Part shown: positions 14,837-23,124 of the stretch, one piece after another
Layout: the number at the start of each line of letters is the position of its first letter
Position numbering within the stretch: position 1 is the stretch's first letter
Origin: a virus
Strand: one strand, 5' to 3'
IMG/VR virus record: IMGVR_UViG_3300041409_000170
Span: 1-26,139 of that record
Length of the DNA: 26,139 nucleotides
Notes under the pieces: model-generated
The model's input: only the letters and a program-made list of their open reading frames with translations
Database searches by the model: none
Told to the model about the DNA's origin: nothing
Position numbers and translations under genes: made by a program

Positions 14837-15627
14837 TGCCAGTGAACTGGTCCCTTTTTGGAGCCCCGGTCGATGTCGGGCAGCAGTTCCGCGACGGGAT
14901 GCAGCAGGGACAGCAGAACGCCCTGCGCGCGCGTCAGGTGGCGCTCCAGGAGGAGCAGTACCAGACTCAGCGGGGGCAGAGGAACGCGCTCGCCAAGGCC
15001 TATGACCCGGCAACCGGCGCGATCGATCCGGCGCGGGCCCGGGCGGCCTATGCCGGTGCCGGCGATATCGAAGGCGCCATGCAGTTCGACGCGCAGCAGA
15101 GGCAGCAGCGCCAAGCCGTCTCAGCACAGCAGCGGGCGGACGCCATAGCGGCGGCGAACATCATTCGTCAGGTCAACCCGACCGACGACGCGAGCTGGCA
15201 ACAGGTGCTGGGCATGGCGCGCCAGTACGGCATCGCCGTCCCGCCAGAGGTGCCGCAGACGTTCGACCCGAGGTTCGTTGAGCATTTCGTGGCCGGCGCG
15301 GAAGCGCTGCGCCCGCAGGAGGAATATACGCTAGGCGCGGGCGACGTTCGCTATCGGGGCAATCAGGTAATCGGTCGGGGAGCGCCACAGCGCCCGCGCT
15401 ACGTTCCCGTGCCGCCGGGCGGTCGCCTCATTCTCGATCCGAGCTACGGCACCCCTCCCGGCACACCGCCTCCCGCGCAGAGCCAAGTGGTCGCTCCGCC
15501 TGCAGTTGGCACGGTTGAGGACGGTCATCGCTTCCGTGGCGGAGATCCAGCCGATCCGGCCAACTGGGAGCCTGTGCAGGGAGGTGCGAGCCCGAACGGC
15601 TCGCGTACGTTTCCGGCGGGGCAATAG
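14836..15627 (+). CDS. Ejection protein, gp20-like (possibly frame-interrupted)
   Basis: A 263-residue protein beginning MPVNWSLFGAPVDVGQQFRD, then a long Gln/Arg-rich helical segment (QQGQQNALRARQVALQEEQY, about 24-43) and a DPATGAIDPARARAAYAGAG segment, the common start of gp20-type ejection proteins. From about 190 it is Pro-rich, ending with DGHRFRGGDPADP and an NWEPVQGG motif. The frame stops with TAG at 15625, right after GGGG at 15618-15621. The alternative frame continues smoothly into a peptidoglycan-hydrolase domain (next entry). The protein may therefore normally be longer, by frameshift or through a natural or sequencing indel. Confidence 0.72.
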   Translation: MPVNWSLFGAPVDVGQQFRDGMQQGQQNALRARQVALQEEQYQTQRGQRNALAKAYDPATGAIDPARARAAYAGAGDIEGAMQFDAQQRQQRQAVSAQQRADAIAAANIIRQVNPTDDASWQQVLGMARQYGIAVPPEVPQTFDPRFVEHFVAGAEALRPQEEYTLGAGDVRYRGNQVIGRGAPQRPRYVPVPPGGRLILDPSYGTPPGTPPPAQSQVVAPPAVGTVEDGHRFRGGDPADPANWEPVQGGASPNGSRTFPAGQ

Positions 15628-15961
15628 TGGCCTGACGATCGACCGGAACAACAACCCGGGCGCGCTTCGGGTGCCGGGGCGGATGGAGTTCCAGCGCTTC
15701 GCCTCGGTCGGCGATGGCGTCCGCGCACAGGAGCGCCAGCTTCGCCGCTATTTCGGCCGAGGTCTCGACACGATTTCCAACGTGATCGAGACCTACGCTC
15801 CACGTCAAAGCCGCGGTGGGGACAACACCGACGAGCAGGTCAACAACTACATCGCGCATGTTTCGCGGCGCCTCGGCATCCATCCGGGCCAGCGCCTTTC
15901 TCCGAACGACATCAGCCGACTTGGCGCTGCAATGCGCGAATTTGAAACCGGGAGGCGCTAG
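15584..15961 (+). CDS. Virion peptidoglycan hydrolase domain (transglycosylase-like)
   Basis: From residue about 14 the product reads NSGLTIDRNNNPGALRVPG, then FQRFASVGDGVRAQERQLRR, followed by TISNVIETYAPRQSRGGDN, VNNYIAHVSRRLGI and a PGQRLS end. This is a muramidase/transglycosylase-type module found in phage virion proteins, which opens the cell wall locally during DNA entry. No ATG start fits. GTG at 15584 is taken to limit overlap, with TTG at 15506 as alternative; both give an implausible Arg-rich lead-in. Removing one G at 15618-15621 would fuse the preceding protein in frame to give FPAGNSGLTI, so this may be the C-terminal half of one protein. The domain identity is fairly secure; the start is not. 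Confidence 0.65.
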   Translation: MRARTARVRFRRGNSGLTIDRNNNPGALRVPGRMEFQRFASVGDGVRAQERQLRRYFGRGLDTISNVIETYAPRQSRGGDNTDEQVNNYIAHVSRRLGIHPGQRLSPNDISRLGAAMREFETGRR

Positions 15962-18813
15962 TGCAGGGACGGCCTTGGGAACGGTATAGCGCGCCTGGAC
16001 AGGCTCAGCCGGGCTTGCCCCCTGTTATCGAGGGGCCGCCGCGCGAGCCGCCCGCTGGATACAGGCCTACGGAGCGCGGCTTCGAGCCGGTTCCCGGCGG
16101 CCCAGCTGATCCGAACGCTCCGCCTCGGCGTGAAATCCCCCCCGGGTATCAACTCGGAGAGGACGGTGTGGCGCGTGTCATCCCCGGCACCCCGCAAGCC
16201 GCAGAGGCAGAACGCGGGGGGCTCACTGCGCAGCAATATGCGCAGATTAGGGCACGCAACGACGCCCTCCCGGGGCTTGAGCGGAGAATCAACGAGATCG
16301 AGGCTCTTTACCGCCAGCATTTTGAGGGTGACCGCGGGGCAATTCTCGGCGTGGGCGGCGGCGTCAATCTTGCCGGGCGCATTTTGCCCAACGTGCTTCG
16401 TCCCGAGAACGAGCAGTTTTCGAGCGCGGCCGACAGCCTGATCGGCGACCTTGCCACGATGCAGGGGATGACCGGCGGCGAAATGAACAGCTTGGCCGAG
16501 CTTCGCGCCCGGTTCGGCCCCATGTTGCCGCAGCCCGGCGACAGCGACGTTACGATTGAGCAGAAGATCGCCAGCCTCCGCGCGATCGTCGCGGATCAGC
16601 GCCGCATCAATGCCGCACAGCTTGGTCTGCCAGCGCCGGAAGACAGGCGCCTTCCCGGCGGCCCCGCGCAGGGCGGTCTCGCCCGAGGCCAAGTTGCACC
16701 CTACGACCCGACCAACCCGGAACGCCCCTACGATCCCAACGTGATCGATCTCGGCCCTGTCGGTGAGGGCTATGATCCTCAGACCGGCCAGGCGCTTCCG
16801 TATCAGCCAGCAGTGGAAGGCCGCGGCCCCAACGCCGACCCGCGCGCCGCGATGCTCAGTGATGCCATCGCGAACGCAAGCCCGGTTACTTCGATCATTC
16901 ACAATGCGGGAAATCTCGTCGCCGGGCGCGACTCCACCTCTGCCTTCGAGCGCGGCATTGCCGACGTAGGCACCGTAGGCACCCTTGATGAGATTACTGC
17001 GGGTACGCAGTCGGCCCTCGGCCAAGGCTCCTATGCGGATAATGTTGCCAGAGAGCGCGCCATCAACGCCTATGATAACGAGAACCACTTCGCTGCCCGC
17101 CTCGGGGGCCAAATCCTTGGCGGGTTCGCCATGCCGCTGGGCCGCGCAAACTCGCTTCGGAGCATGTCGGCATTCGGCGCAGGAGTCGGTGGAGCCTACG
17201 GGTTTGGCTCAGGCGAGGGCGATGTACTTGAGCGCGCGCCGAACGCCCTTTTGGGCGCGACGATTGGCGCAGTGGCGCCCGTTGCCATTCGAGGCGTCGG
17301 GGCGGGAGTAAGGGCCGTAAGAGGGCAAGGGCGCCCGACCGTGACAGCGCAAGGCCGCGAGGTGGCGCAGGCCGCCCAGGAAGAAGGCATAACGATCAGC
17401 TCCCCGATTGCCGAGCCTGCGCTGCGTCCTCGCATGGGGAACCTGGAGGCGCAGGTCGGCTCCACGGGGCCCGTTCGCGAAAGCCTCAGCGCGACCGCAC
17501 GCGGCATCGAGGAGCGGGCAAGTCAGCTCGTCCCCGGCGGGAATGCAGCCGAGCGCGGTGTAATGGGCCAGCGCATTCAGGGCGCCGTTGACCGGGCACA
17601 CACGCGAAGCGGGACTGCGGCCGGGCGGGTGTATGACCGAGCCGCCGCAGCGGAAGCCGCAGCCGGAAGTCCCGGCATTCACGCTTCTGAGGCCGTTCGG
17701 GTGCTGGATGAGAATATCGCCCGCCTCGAGCGCAACCCTCGCAACAACGCGAGCATGATCGACTATCTGAGGACGGTTCGCAGCGACTTTGTCGATGACG
17801 CGGGCAATGTGATCCCGAAGTCAATCGCCGACATCCGGGATATCCGGACCAGCCTGAGCGGCGAGATCAACCGCCGCACCCTGAGCCACACGCCCGCAGA
17901 AAGGATCGTCAACGAGGCCATTACGGCGGCCAATGCGGACATCGCTCGCGATCTAGGCGCTGCGGCTCCCGAGGCTTTGCGGCTCTACAGCAGGGCTGAC
18001 CGCATGTGGAGGGCGCGGGCCGAGAATCGCCGGCAAGTGATCGAGCGACTGATCGGCCCCGACGACAACCGGATCAGCGGCGGGGATGTTCTGAACCGCG
18101 TGCAGGCGATGGGGCGTGCCGATGCGCCACGCCTCCGCCGCCTCTGGTCGATGTTGGACCCTCAGGAGCGATTGGACACGGCGGCCACGGTGGCCAGCGC
18201 CGCTGGGCGAAGGGCGCCGGACGAGGCCTTTTCGCCGGCTCAGTTCATCGCGTGGGCGCGGTCCATCCCTCCGAGATCCCGAGAGATCATGTTCGGCCCT
18301 GAGGGCGCTAGGTCGATCTCCAATCTCAACCGGCTGTCCCGTGAATTGATCGATACCCGCGCACTCTTGAACAACACCGGCTCGGGGCGAGTGATTAATT
18401 TCCGAGCGGCCATGCGCGACTTTTTCGGGGGCGGCATCCCTGGAGCCGCTGTGGGGTTGCTCAGCGGAACAGGGATGGCGGCGACAGGCGGGGCCGGTCT
18501 CGCCATCGGCGCTGCGGTGAGTTCCGCCGGGATGCTCATGCGAAACTGGTCGGCGCGGACATTGATGTCGCCGGACATGACCCGGTGGCTCGCGGCGGCG
18601 CCGACCGTCTCCACGTCTGCGGCCGTTCGATCGCATATCGCCAGGCTGACGACCGTAGCCGCCAGAGATCCCGCGGTGGCGCAGGATGCGCTTGGACTGC
18701 AGCGGGCATTGTTGAGCGCCATGAATGATAATGCCGCGAACGTCTCAACTCGCGCGGCGGCCTCAGGTCCCGCCGGGGGCAACAATCGTGAAGAACAAAA
18801 TCCACGCCGCTAG
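15961..18813 (+). CDS. Large ejection protein, gp16-like
   Basis: A 950-residue protein started by GTG at 15961 with a good ribosome site (GGGAGGCGCTA). The N-terminus is Pro-rich with two tandem copies of a GY.....G...PIPG-like motif (GYRPTERGFEPVPGGPADP and GYQLGEDGVARVIPG). A long helical region follows. Gly/Ala-rich hydrophobic patches at about 390-450 (GGQILGGFAMPLG, FGAGVGGAYGFGSGEG) and about 830-860 (GIPGAAVGLLSGTGMA) could insert into membrane. It is longer than P22 gp16 (609) but in the same position, last of the ejection trio, before the tailspike. Function by analogy: it enters the cell with or before DNA to form the transfer conduit. Confidence 0.78.
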   Translation: MQGRPWERYSAPGQAQPGLPPVIEGPPREPPAGYRPTERGFEPVPGGPADPNAPPRREIPPGYQLGEDGVARVIPGTPQAAEAERGGLTAQQYAQIRARNDALPGLERRINEIEALYRQHFEGDRGAILGVGGGVNLAGRILPNVLRPENEQFSSAADSLIGDLATMQGMTGGEMNSLAELRARFGPMLPQPGDSDVTIEQKIASLRAIVADQRRINAAQLGLPAPEDRRLPGGPAQGGLARGQVAPYDPTNPERPYDPNVIDLGPVGEGYDPQTGQALPYQPAVEGRGPNADPRAAMLSDAIANASPVTSIIHNAGNLVAGRDSTSAFERGIADVGTVGTLDEITAGTQSALGQGSYADNVARERAINAYDNENHFAARLGGQILGGFAMPLGRANSLRSMSAFGAGVGGAYGFGSGEGDVLERAPNALLGATIGAVAPVAIRGVGAGVRAVRGQGRPTVTAQGREVAQAAQEEGITISSPIAEPALRPRMGNLEAQVGSTGPVRESLSATARGIEERASQLVPGGNAAERGVMGQRIQGAVDRAHTRSGTAAGRVYDRAAAAEAAAGSPGIHASEAVRVLDENIARLERNPRNNASMIDYLRTVRSDFVDDAGNVIPKSIADIRDIRTSLSGEINRRTLSHTPAERIVNEAITAANADIARDLGAAAPEALRLYSRADRMWRARAENRRQVIERLIGPDDNRISGGDVLNRVQAMGRADAPRLRRLWSMLDPQERLDTAATVASAAGRRAPDEAFSPAQFIAWARSIPPRSREIMFGPEGARSISNLNRLSRELIDTRALLNNTGSGRVINFRAAMRDFFGGGIPGAAVGLLSGTGMAATGGAGLAIGAAVSSAGMLMRNWSARTLMSPDMTRWLAAAPTVSTSAAVRSHIARLTTVAARDPAVAQDALGLQRALLSAMNDNAANVSTRAAASGPAGGNNREEQNPRR

Positions 18814-18891
18814 GCCCACGATCCGCCAGAACCGCGTCGGCATAATCCAATAGATCAGCACTGCGATTAGCAGAACCTGCCAGACCTTCAC
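18763..18891 (-). CDS. Reverse-strand small membrane protein, 42 aa
   Basis: The reverse strand holds a 42-codon frame starting with GTG at 18891 (GGGG just upstream) and ending at 18763. The product is almost entirely membrane-like: VWQVLLIAVLIYWIMPTRF, then IVGLAAWILFFTIVAPGG, giving two hydrophobic segments around a basic turn. It overlaps the 3' end of the gp16-like gene and fills the only gap before the tailspike. A GATAAT lies about 9 nt before the start on the reverse strand and might be a -10 element. In P22 the immI region with sieA occupies this same place between genes 16 and 9. A superinfection-exclusion or lysogen-expressed role is inferred by position only. Confidence 0.5.
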   Translation of the reverse strand: MKVWQVLLIAVLIYWIMPTRFWRIVGLAAWILFFTIVAPGGT

Positions 18892-18943
18892 TGGCCCCGA
18901 TTATCCCAAATCCCCCCGCACATAAAGAACCTTCGGAGGCACG

Positions 18944-21022
18944 ATGAGCCAGCTCTTCTCGCTCCTGGGCAACCGCGCCTTCAATTCGAACGGCTATGTG
19001 GTGCCCGGCGCGCAACTGACCTTCTACGTGAGCGGCACCACGACTCCGGCGCCGATCTACACGAGCTCGGCCCTGACCACCGAGCACGCGAACCCGGTCG
19101 TGGCGAACGGGGCGGGGCGCTTCCCCTCGATCTACCTCGATCCAGCGGTGTCCTATCGCTACGTCCTCACCGACGAGGACGGAGCGAGCCTTGGCGAGGA
19201 CGTGGACCCCTACACCGTTCTCGCGGAGCTGGCGGCGCCTGTTGGCCTGTTCTCGCACATCGCGACGACCACCATTCCAGCCTACATCAACCGGCTGACC
19301 ACGGACGGCTACCGGACCGTTGGCAAGGGCGCAGCGACCTATTTCCGCTGGGCGGTTCCGATGGCAACGCTTCCTGCGGTCGGTGCTGGTGAGAACGCAT
19401 GGTGGGCGACCTCGGTGGACGGGGCGCGCTGGTATCCCGATCCGGTCAACCTCAACTTCCTCCAGTTCGGCGCCTATGGCGATTACGACCCGGCGACGGG
19501 GACCGGGAGCGACGATTATCCGGCCTTCCTCGCCTACCGCTCCCATAGCGTGTGGGGGCGCGACGACGACGGCTTCGCGGCCTTTTACAGGACGCTCCCC
19601 AGGCTGCGCATTCCCTGGTCGTCCGGCTATTATTCGAGCGACACGTTCGATTTCGACTTCGGCACCGTCCACTGGATCGGCGACGGCCTCGGCGCGCAGA
19701 ACGGCGGCAACCCGGTCAATTTCGCGTTCGCGCCCGGCAAGACCGGCTTTCGCACTCATTACGCCAACACCGAGGAGGAGACGACGCGCGCGTCCGGCGT
19801 TTCCGCGATCGGGAGCGTCTTCTGGAACATCCTAGCCAGCACCCGCGGCGCGGGGGCGAGCACGACGGCGGACGGCTGGCGGCTGCGCTGCCAGACCTCG
19901 CTGATCAACTGCTCGGCGACGGGCTTCATCCGCCACGGCTGCAACGTCACCGCCTCGGCGGGCGGCGGCGGCGCGGCAGAGGGCAACGCCAACCTGTTCT
20001 ACATCGAGGGCGGGAATTACACCCGCAACGGCCAGTGCGGGATTTTCGTGGATGGCGCCGACGCCAATGCCGGCAACATCAGGCGCGTCAATACCAGCTT
20101 CAACGGCACCTGGGGCATCCACGACAGCTCGTTCCTCGGCAACTATATCGTCGGCGTCCACGCCGACAGCAACGGCATCAAGGGCGCCGGCCCTTCCTAT
20201 GCGCCGAACGCCTGGGGCAATTTCTGCTCCTACGGCGGCAACCGCTACAGCGTCGTGCCCGGCCAGGCGACCGCGGCCTCGACCACTACGCCGGGCACCA
20301 ATTCCGCCATCTGGCGCTTTGTCGAGGCGGGCGCCGCGACTGCGGACTGCCCGACCTGGGTCACCGGCCAGGCCTGGACGGTGGGCGGTCCCTATTACAG
20401 CGACGACGCGAACTGCACGACCACCTTCGCTTCCTGCTATTCCGAGCAGATCGGCGGGCCCTCCTGGCTTTCCGCGGGGGCGAACGCGATCGGCGGAACC
20501 CACGCCGCACGCGTCGCTAGCGGCGCCCGGATGTCGGTCAACAACTATCGCTATACCGCCACCGCCATCGGGAGCTACGTCAGCAACAGCGCGGGCGACC
20601 TGTTCACGTTCGTCCTCGGCGGCGATCCCGAGACGAACGGGCAGATCGCCACCTTCGGCCGAAGCGCGGTCGGCACCGCTTCCTGGGCGATGAACCTCGA
20701 CGCGAACAACGCCCTGTTCCTGAACTTCAACGGCGGGGCGAACAGCAGCCCCTACAAATTCTACGGCAACGCCACCGCGACCCGCGTGTCCTTCTCGTTC
20801 GAGACGCCTCAGGGGGTCTACATCTCGTCCGCCGCAGGGTCGTACACGACCGCGGCGGCGGCCATGCCGGCGACCGGCACTTACACTCAGGGCGCGTTCG
20901 TCCGGAACACCGGCGGCACCGTCTCGGCCGGCAAGATCCTGCTCGGCTGGTATCGCCTGACGACGGGCTCCGCGCACGTCTCCGGGACCGACTGGTCGCC
21001 CTGCTACGTGACGAACAGCTAA
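18944..21022 (+). CDS. Tailspike with P22-like head-binding domain
   Basis: A 692-residue protein behind a strong ribosome site (TTCGGAGGCACG). Residues 1-about 90 resemble the fibre head-binding module that docks spikes to the tail hub: LLGNRAFNSNGYVVPGAQLT, a TFYVSGTTTPAPIYTS stretch, then GAGRFPSIYLDPAVSYRYVL. From about 165 (FLQFGAYGDYDPATGTGSDD) begins a pectate-lyase-like right-handed beta helix, visible as spaced Gly/Asn-rich strands through about 400 (NYTRNGQCGIFVDGADANAG, SSFLGNYIVGVHADSNGIKG). The last 200 residues are beta-rich and probably close the trimer. It likely binds, and perhaps cleaves, a surface polysaccharide. Catalytic residues cannot be assigned by eye. Confidence 0.85.
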   Translation: MSQLFSLLGNRAFNSNGYVVPGAQLTFYVSGTTTPAPIYTSSALTTEHANPVVANGAGRFPSIYLDPAVSYRYVLTDEDGASLGEDVDPYTVLAELAAPVGLFSHIATTTIPAYINRLTTDGYRTVGKGAATYFRWAVPMATLPAVGAGENAWWATSVDGARWYPDPVNLNFLQFGAYGDYDPATGTGSDDYPAFLAYRSHSVWGRDDDGFAAFYRTLPRLRIPWSSGYYSSDTFDFDFGTVHWIGDGLGAQNGGNPVNFAFAPGKTGFRTHYANTEEETTRASGVSAIGSVFWNILASTRGAGASTTADGWRLRCQTSLINCSATGFIRHGCNVTASAGGGGAAEGNANLFYIEGGNYTRNGQCGIFVDGADANAGNIRRVNTSFNGTWGIHDSSFLGNYIVGVHADSNGIKGAGPSYAPNAWGNFCSYGGNRYSVVPGQATAASTTTPGTNSAIWRFVEAGAATADCPTWVTGQAWTVGGPYYSDDANCTTTFASCYSEQIGGPSWLSAGANAIGGTHAARVASGARMSVNNYRYTATAIGSYVSNSAGDLFTFVLGGDPETNGQIATFGRSAVGTASWAMNLDANNALFLNFNGGANSSPYKFYGNATATRVSFSFETPQGVYISSAAGSYTTAAAAMPATGTYTQGAFVRNTGGTVSAGKILLGWYRLTTGSAHVSGTDWSPCYVTNS

Positions 21023-21062
21023 TGTTTGCCTCGCCCCCTTTTCCTCTCCCGGAGATGCGGTG

Positions 21063-21326
21063 ATGTCGCCGCGTCAGCCGGACGACACGCTGCTGATCCT
21101 CGGTGAAATCCGAGGCCAGCTTCGGGAGCTGATCCACAACAGCAACAACAATGCGGCCAAGCTCGACGCCCTCTCGATCCGCGTTGCCGCGCTGGAGGGA
21201 GAGAAGAACCGCCGGGAGGGCGCGAGCGGCTTGGTCCATCTCGTGCTGAAATCGCCCGCCATCGGCTGGCTGGTCGGTGCTGCGATCACAGCGTGGGCCG
21301 TCCTTACCGGAAAGGTGCAACTATGA
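21063..21326 (+). CDS. Tail-anchored coiled-coil protein before endolysin
   Basis: An 87-residue protein from the ATG at 21063 (ribosome site GGAGATGCGG); a GTG just before gives one extra residue. Residues about 9-50 form a coiled coil (LILGEIRGQLRELIHNSNNN, then AAKLDALSIRVAALEGEKNR), followed by a C-terminal membrane segment of about 20 residues (SPAIGWLVGAAITAWAVL). The layout resembles XhlA-type and other holin-associated proteins rather than an i-spanin, which has its membrane segment at the N-terminus. Its stop overlaps the endolysin start (ATGA), placing it in the lysis cassette. Confidence 0.65.
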   Translation: MSPRQPDDTLLILGEIRGQLRELIHNSNNNAAKLDALSIRVAALEGEKNRREGASGLVHLVLKSPAIGWLVGAAITAWAVLTGKVQL

Positions 21327-21910
21327 GTCCCGAAGTCGCAAAGAGCCTCCAGGCCCGCCTGGGCGTGGCAGCAGACGGCATATTCGGGCGGGGCTCCTAC
21401 GGCGCGCTGTTCCGCAAGCTTGGCGCCGCCCCCGAGCGCGCGGCTGAGCTCGCGCTTGGCGCCGTCGTCCATATCCCCGCCGCCGGGATCGACGCCAACC
21501 CGCTCCGCTTCGCCCATTTCTTCGCGCAGCTCGGCCATGAAAGCGGCGGCTTCCGCTACATGGAGGAGATCGCCAGCGGACAGGCTTATGAGGGCCGGGC
21601 GGATCTCGGCAACGTCCAGCCCGGCGATGGGCGACGCTACAAGGGTCGCGGCCCGATCCAGCTCACCGGGCGGGCGAACTACCGGGAATACGGCCGCCGG
21701 CTCGGCATCGACTTCGAAGCGCATCCCGAGATCGCGGCGCTGCCCTCGATCGGCATGATGACGGCCTGCACCTACTGGACGGTGAAGGGCCTGAACGCGC
21801 TCGCCGACGCCGACGACGTGGACGCGATCACGCGGCGGATCAACGGCGGCACCAACGGCCTCGATGATCGCAAGGCGCGGTTGCAGGCGATGAAGGCGCT
21901 GGTCGCGTGA
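21323..21910 (+). CDS. Endolysin, GH19 chitinase-like with PG-binding N-terminus
   Basis: A 195-residue lysis enzyme that cleaves the glycan of peptidoglycan. Residues 1-about 35 resemble one peptidoglycan-binding repeat (AKSLQARLGVAADGIFGRGS). The catalytic domain shows the GH19 signatures: FAQLGHESGGF (Glu73, general acid candidate), YKGRGPIQLTGRANYREYG (about 106-124) and RRINGGTNGL (171-180). No signal peptide or signal-anchor is visible, so release needs the holin encoded directly downstream. The ATG at 21323 overlaps the upstream stop as ATGA and is preferred over the upstream extension. Its stop overlaps the holin start (GTGA). Confidence 0.92.
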   Translation: MSPEVAKSLQARLGVAADGIFGRGSYGALFRKLGAAPERAAELALGAVVHIPAAGIDANPLRFAHFFAQLGHESGGFRYMEEIASGQAYEGRADLGNVQPGDGRRYKGRGPIQLTGRANYREYGRRLGIDFEAHPEIAALPSIGMMTACTYWTVKGLNALADADDVDAITRRINGGTNGLDDRKARLQAMKALVA

Positions 21911-22215
21911 GCGGCCGCAGGGACGAGCTGATTGTCCTGACGGTGATCGCCGGGGGGTTGATCACGATCACCTCCGCAATCGTCATCGGCCTGTTCGTGA
22001 CATCGCGCCCCGGCTTCTCCCTCCCGAACTGGGCGGAGAACGTGCTGGTCACGATCGCGACGGCGAGCGCTCTCAAGCTGGGCGACTGCATCGCCGCCCT
22101 GATTGCCCTCGCGACAGGCCGCCAGATCGAGAATTTCGGCAACAGTCTCGCCAACGCCCCGCCGGCAACTCCGCCGGCACCGGCAACGGCTCCCTCTGAA
22201 GGAGACGCACGATGA
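21907..22215 (+). CDS. Holin candidate, two membrane segments
   Basis: A 102-residue protein starting with GTG at 21907 inside the endolysin stop. It has a short polar N-terminus (SGRRDEL), then membrane segment 1 at about 8-30 (IVLTVIAGGLITITSAIVIG), a loop, and a weaker hydrophobic segment 2 at about 45-68 (ENVLVTIATASALKLGD and ALIALATG). The tail is Pro/Ala-rich and disordered. Size, topology and direct linkage to the endolysin fit a holin that forms the lethal membrane lesions and sets lysis timing. The exact holin family is not recognised. Confidence 0.75.
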   Translation: MSGRRDELIVLTVIAGGLITITSAIVIGLFVTSRPGFSLPNWAENVLVTIATASALKLGDCIAALIALATGRQIENFGNSLANAPPATPPAPATAPSEGDAR

Positions 22216-22589
22216 AGCACCTGATCCTCGCGCCCATGCTGGCGCTGGCGCTGTCCGGCTGCGGACCCATGCTCGGCGCCCTCGCCGGTGTCGGGTCCGC
22301 CCCGGCTCCGCTCGCCCGCACCACGATCGATGATCGCGCGCTCGAAACCGCGTGGAAGACCTTCGACGTGGCGCTCGACGCGATCAACCTTCTGACCGAC
22401 CGTGGCATCATCGTCCCCGGCACCCCGCGCGCCCGATCGATCGCCACCGCCATCCGCAAGGTCAACCGCTCGCTCGCCGCGGCTGAGCGCTTCGCCGCGG
22501 CGGGATCGGCAACCGAATACGGCTCGGCCCTGAACGAGGCGCTGGCCGGCGTCAGCGAGATCCGCACAGCCCTTGGGAGCGAAAGCTGA
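22212..22589 (+). CDS. Phage lipoprotein of the lysis region
   Basis: A 125-residue protein with a clear lipoprotein signal peptide, MKHLILAPMLALALSGC, lipobox LSGC, so Cys17 is the lipidation site. The mature part is helical (LETAWKTFDVALDAINLLTD, IATAIRKVNRSLAAAERFAA) and ends in EIRTALGSES without a C-terminal membrane anchor, so it is not a unimolecular spanin by layout. The ribosome site GAAGGAGACGCACG is strong, and the ATG overlaps the holin stop. It follows holin and endolysin, so an outer-membrane role at lysis is plausible; I associate similar proteins with this locus in sphingomonad phages. The role is unproven. Confidence 0.75.
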   Translation: MKHLILAPMLALALSGCGPMLGALAGVGSAPAPLARTTIDDRALETAWKTFDVALDAINLLTDRGIIVPGTPRARSIATAIRKVNRSLAAAERFAAAGSATEYGSALNEALAGVSEIRTALGSES

Positions 22590-22629
22590 CTCCCGAGCCA
22601 CCAAACAACCCCGCGCAAGGAGAAATGAA

Positions 22630-22842
22630 ATGACCATCAGCATCAGCATCAGCGTGAACGGCAATTACAAGTGCCCGATCAGCTACAAGCAGGGCGACCG
22701 TGAGGAAAATCACGTCGTCTCTGGACGCGGCATGGACCGCCCGAACGTGCTTCACATTCCTTTCTACCACAGCGCGGACATCATGACTCTGAGCGTCGGC
22801 CCAGAGGAGCGCGATGACGGCGAGCAAGCCGGGAGCGAATGA
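22630..22842 (+). CDS. Small hypothetical protein, beta-rich
   Basis: A 70-residue protein from the ATG at 22630 with a strong ribosome site (CAAGGAGAAATGAA). It starts with alternating Ile/Ser strands (MTISISISVNGNYKCPISYK), then VSGRGMDRPNVLHIPFYHS, ending with a charged EERDDGEQAG tail. This looks like a small beta sandwich. No family is recognised. It sits in the train of small genes after the lysis cassette. Confidence 0.6.
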   Translation: MTISISISVNGNYKCPISYKQGDREENHVVSGRGMDRPNVLHIPFYHSADIMTLSVGPEERDDGEQAGSE

Positions 22843-22843
22843 C

Positions 22844-23089
22844 ATGGATATCGGAAACCTCATCGGCGACGTTCTGAAAGCCGCCCGCACCGCCACCGCG
22901 ATCATCCCCGGCATGCAGGGCGCCAGCGCCATCATCTCGGTCGGGGAGCAGCTTGTCGGCATCATCGACGGCCTTTCGCCCCATGCGCCCGATACGCGCA
23001 CCCAGGCGGAGATGCAGGCCATCCGTGCGGCCCTGGCAGCTCGGGTGAGCAAGAAGGCCGAGGACACGGCCAACCGGCTGGACGGCTGA
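22844..23089 (+). CDS. Small conserved phage protein (MDIGNLIGDVL type)
   Basis: An 81-residue protein. The ATG at 22844 follows the previous stop by one base with GGGAG upstream; the ATG at 22814 (AGGAG before it) is an alternative adding ten residues. A hydrophobic N-terminal helix (MDIGNLIGDVLKAARTATAI) with IIPGMQGASAIISVGEQLVG is followed by a charged helical tail (TQAEMQAIRAALAARVSKKA). The N-terminal segments are moderately hydrophobic and might be membrane-associated. The pattern recurs in phage late regions in my recollection; its function is unknown. Confidence 0.6.
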   Translation: MDIGNLIGDVLKAARTATAIIPGMQGASAIISVGEQLVGIIDGLSPHAPDTRTQAEMQAIRAALAARVSKKAEDTANRLDG

Positions 23090-23124
23090 TGCTGATTCGA
23101 GCGCAAACAGGAGTAGGAAAGATC

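Noticed and set aside
18536-20977. Long reverse-strand open frames (about 407 and 381 codons) opposite the tailspike
   Set aside because: Low-complexity Arg/Ala/Val-rich translations, no ribosome sites of note, and a confident sense gene. Treated as antisense shadows.
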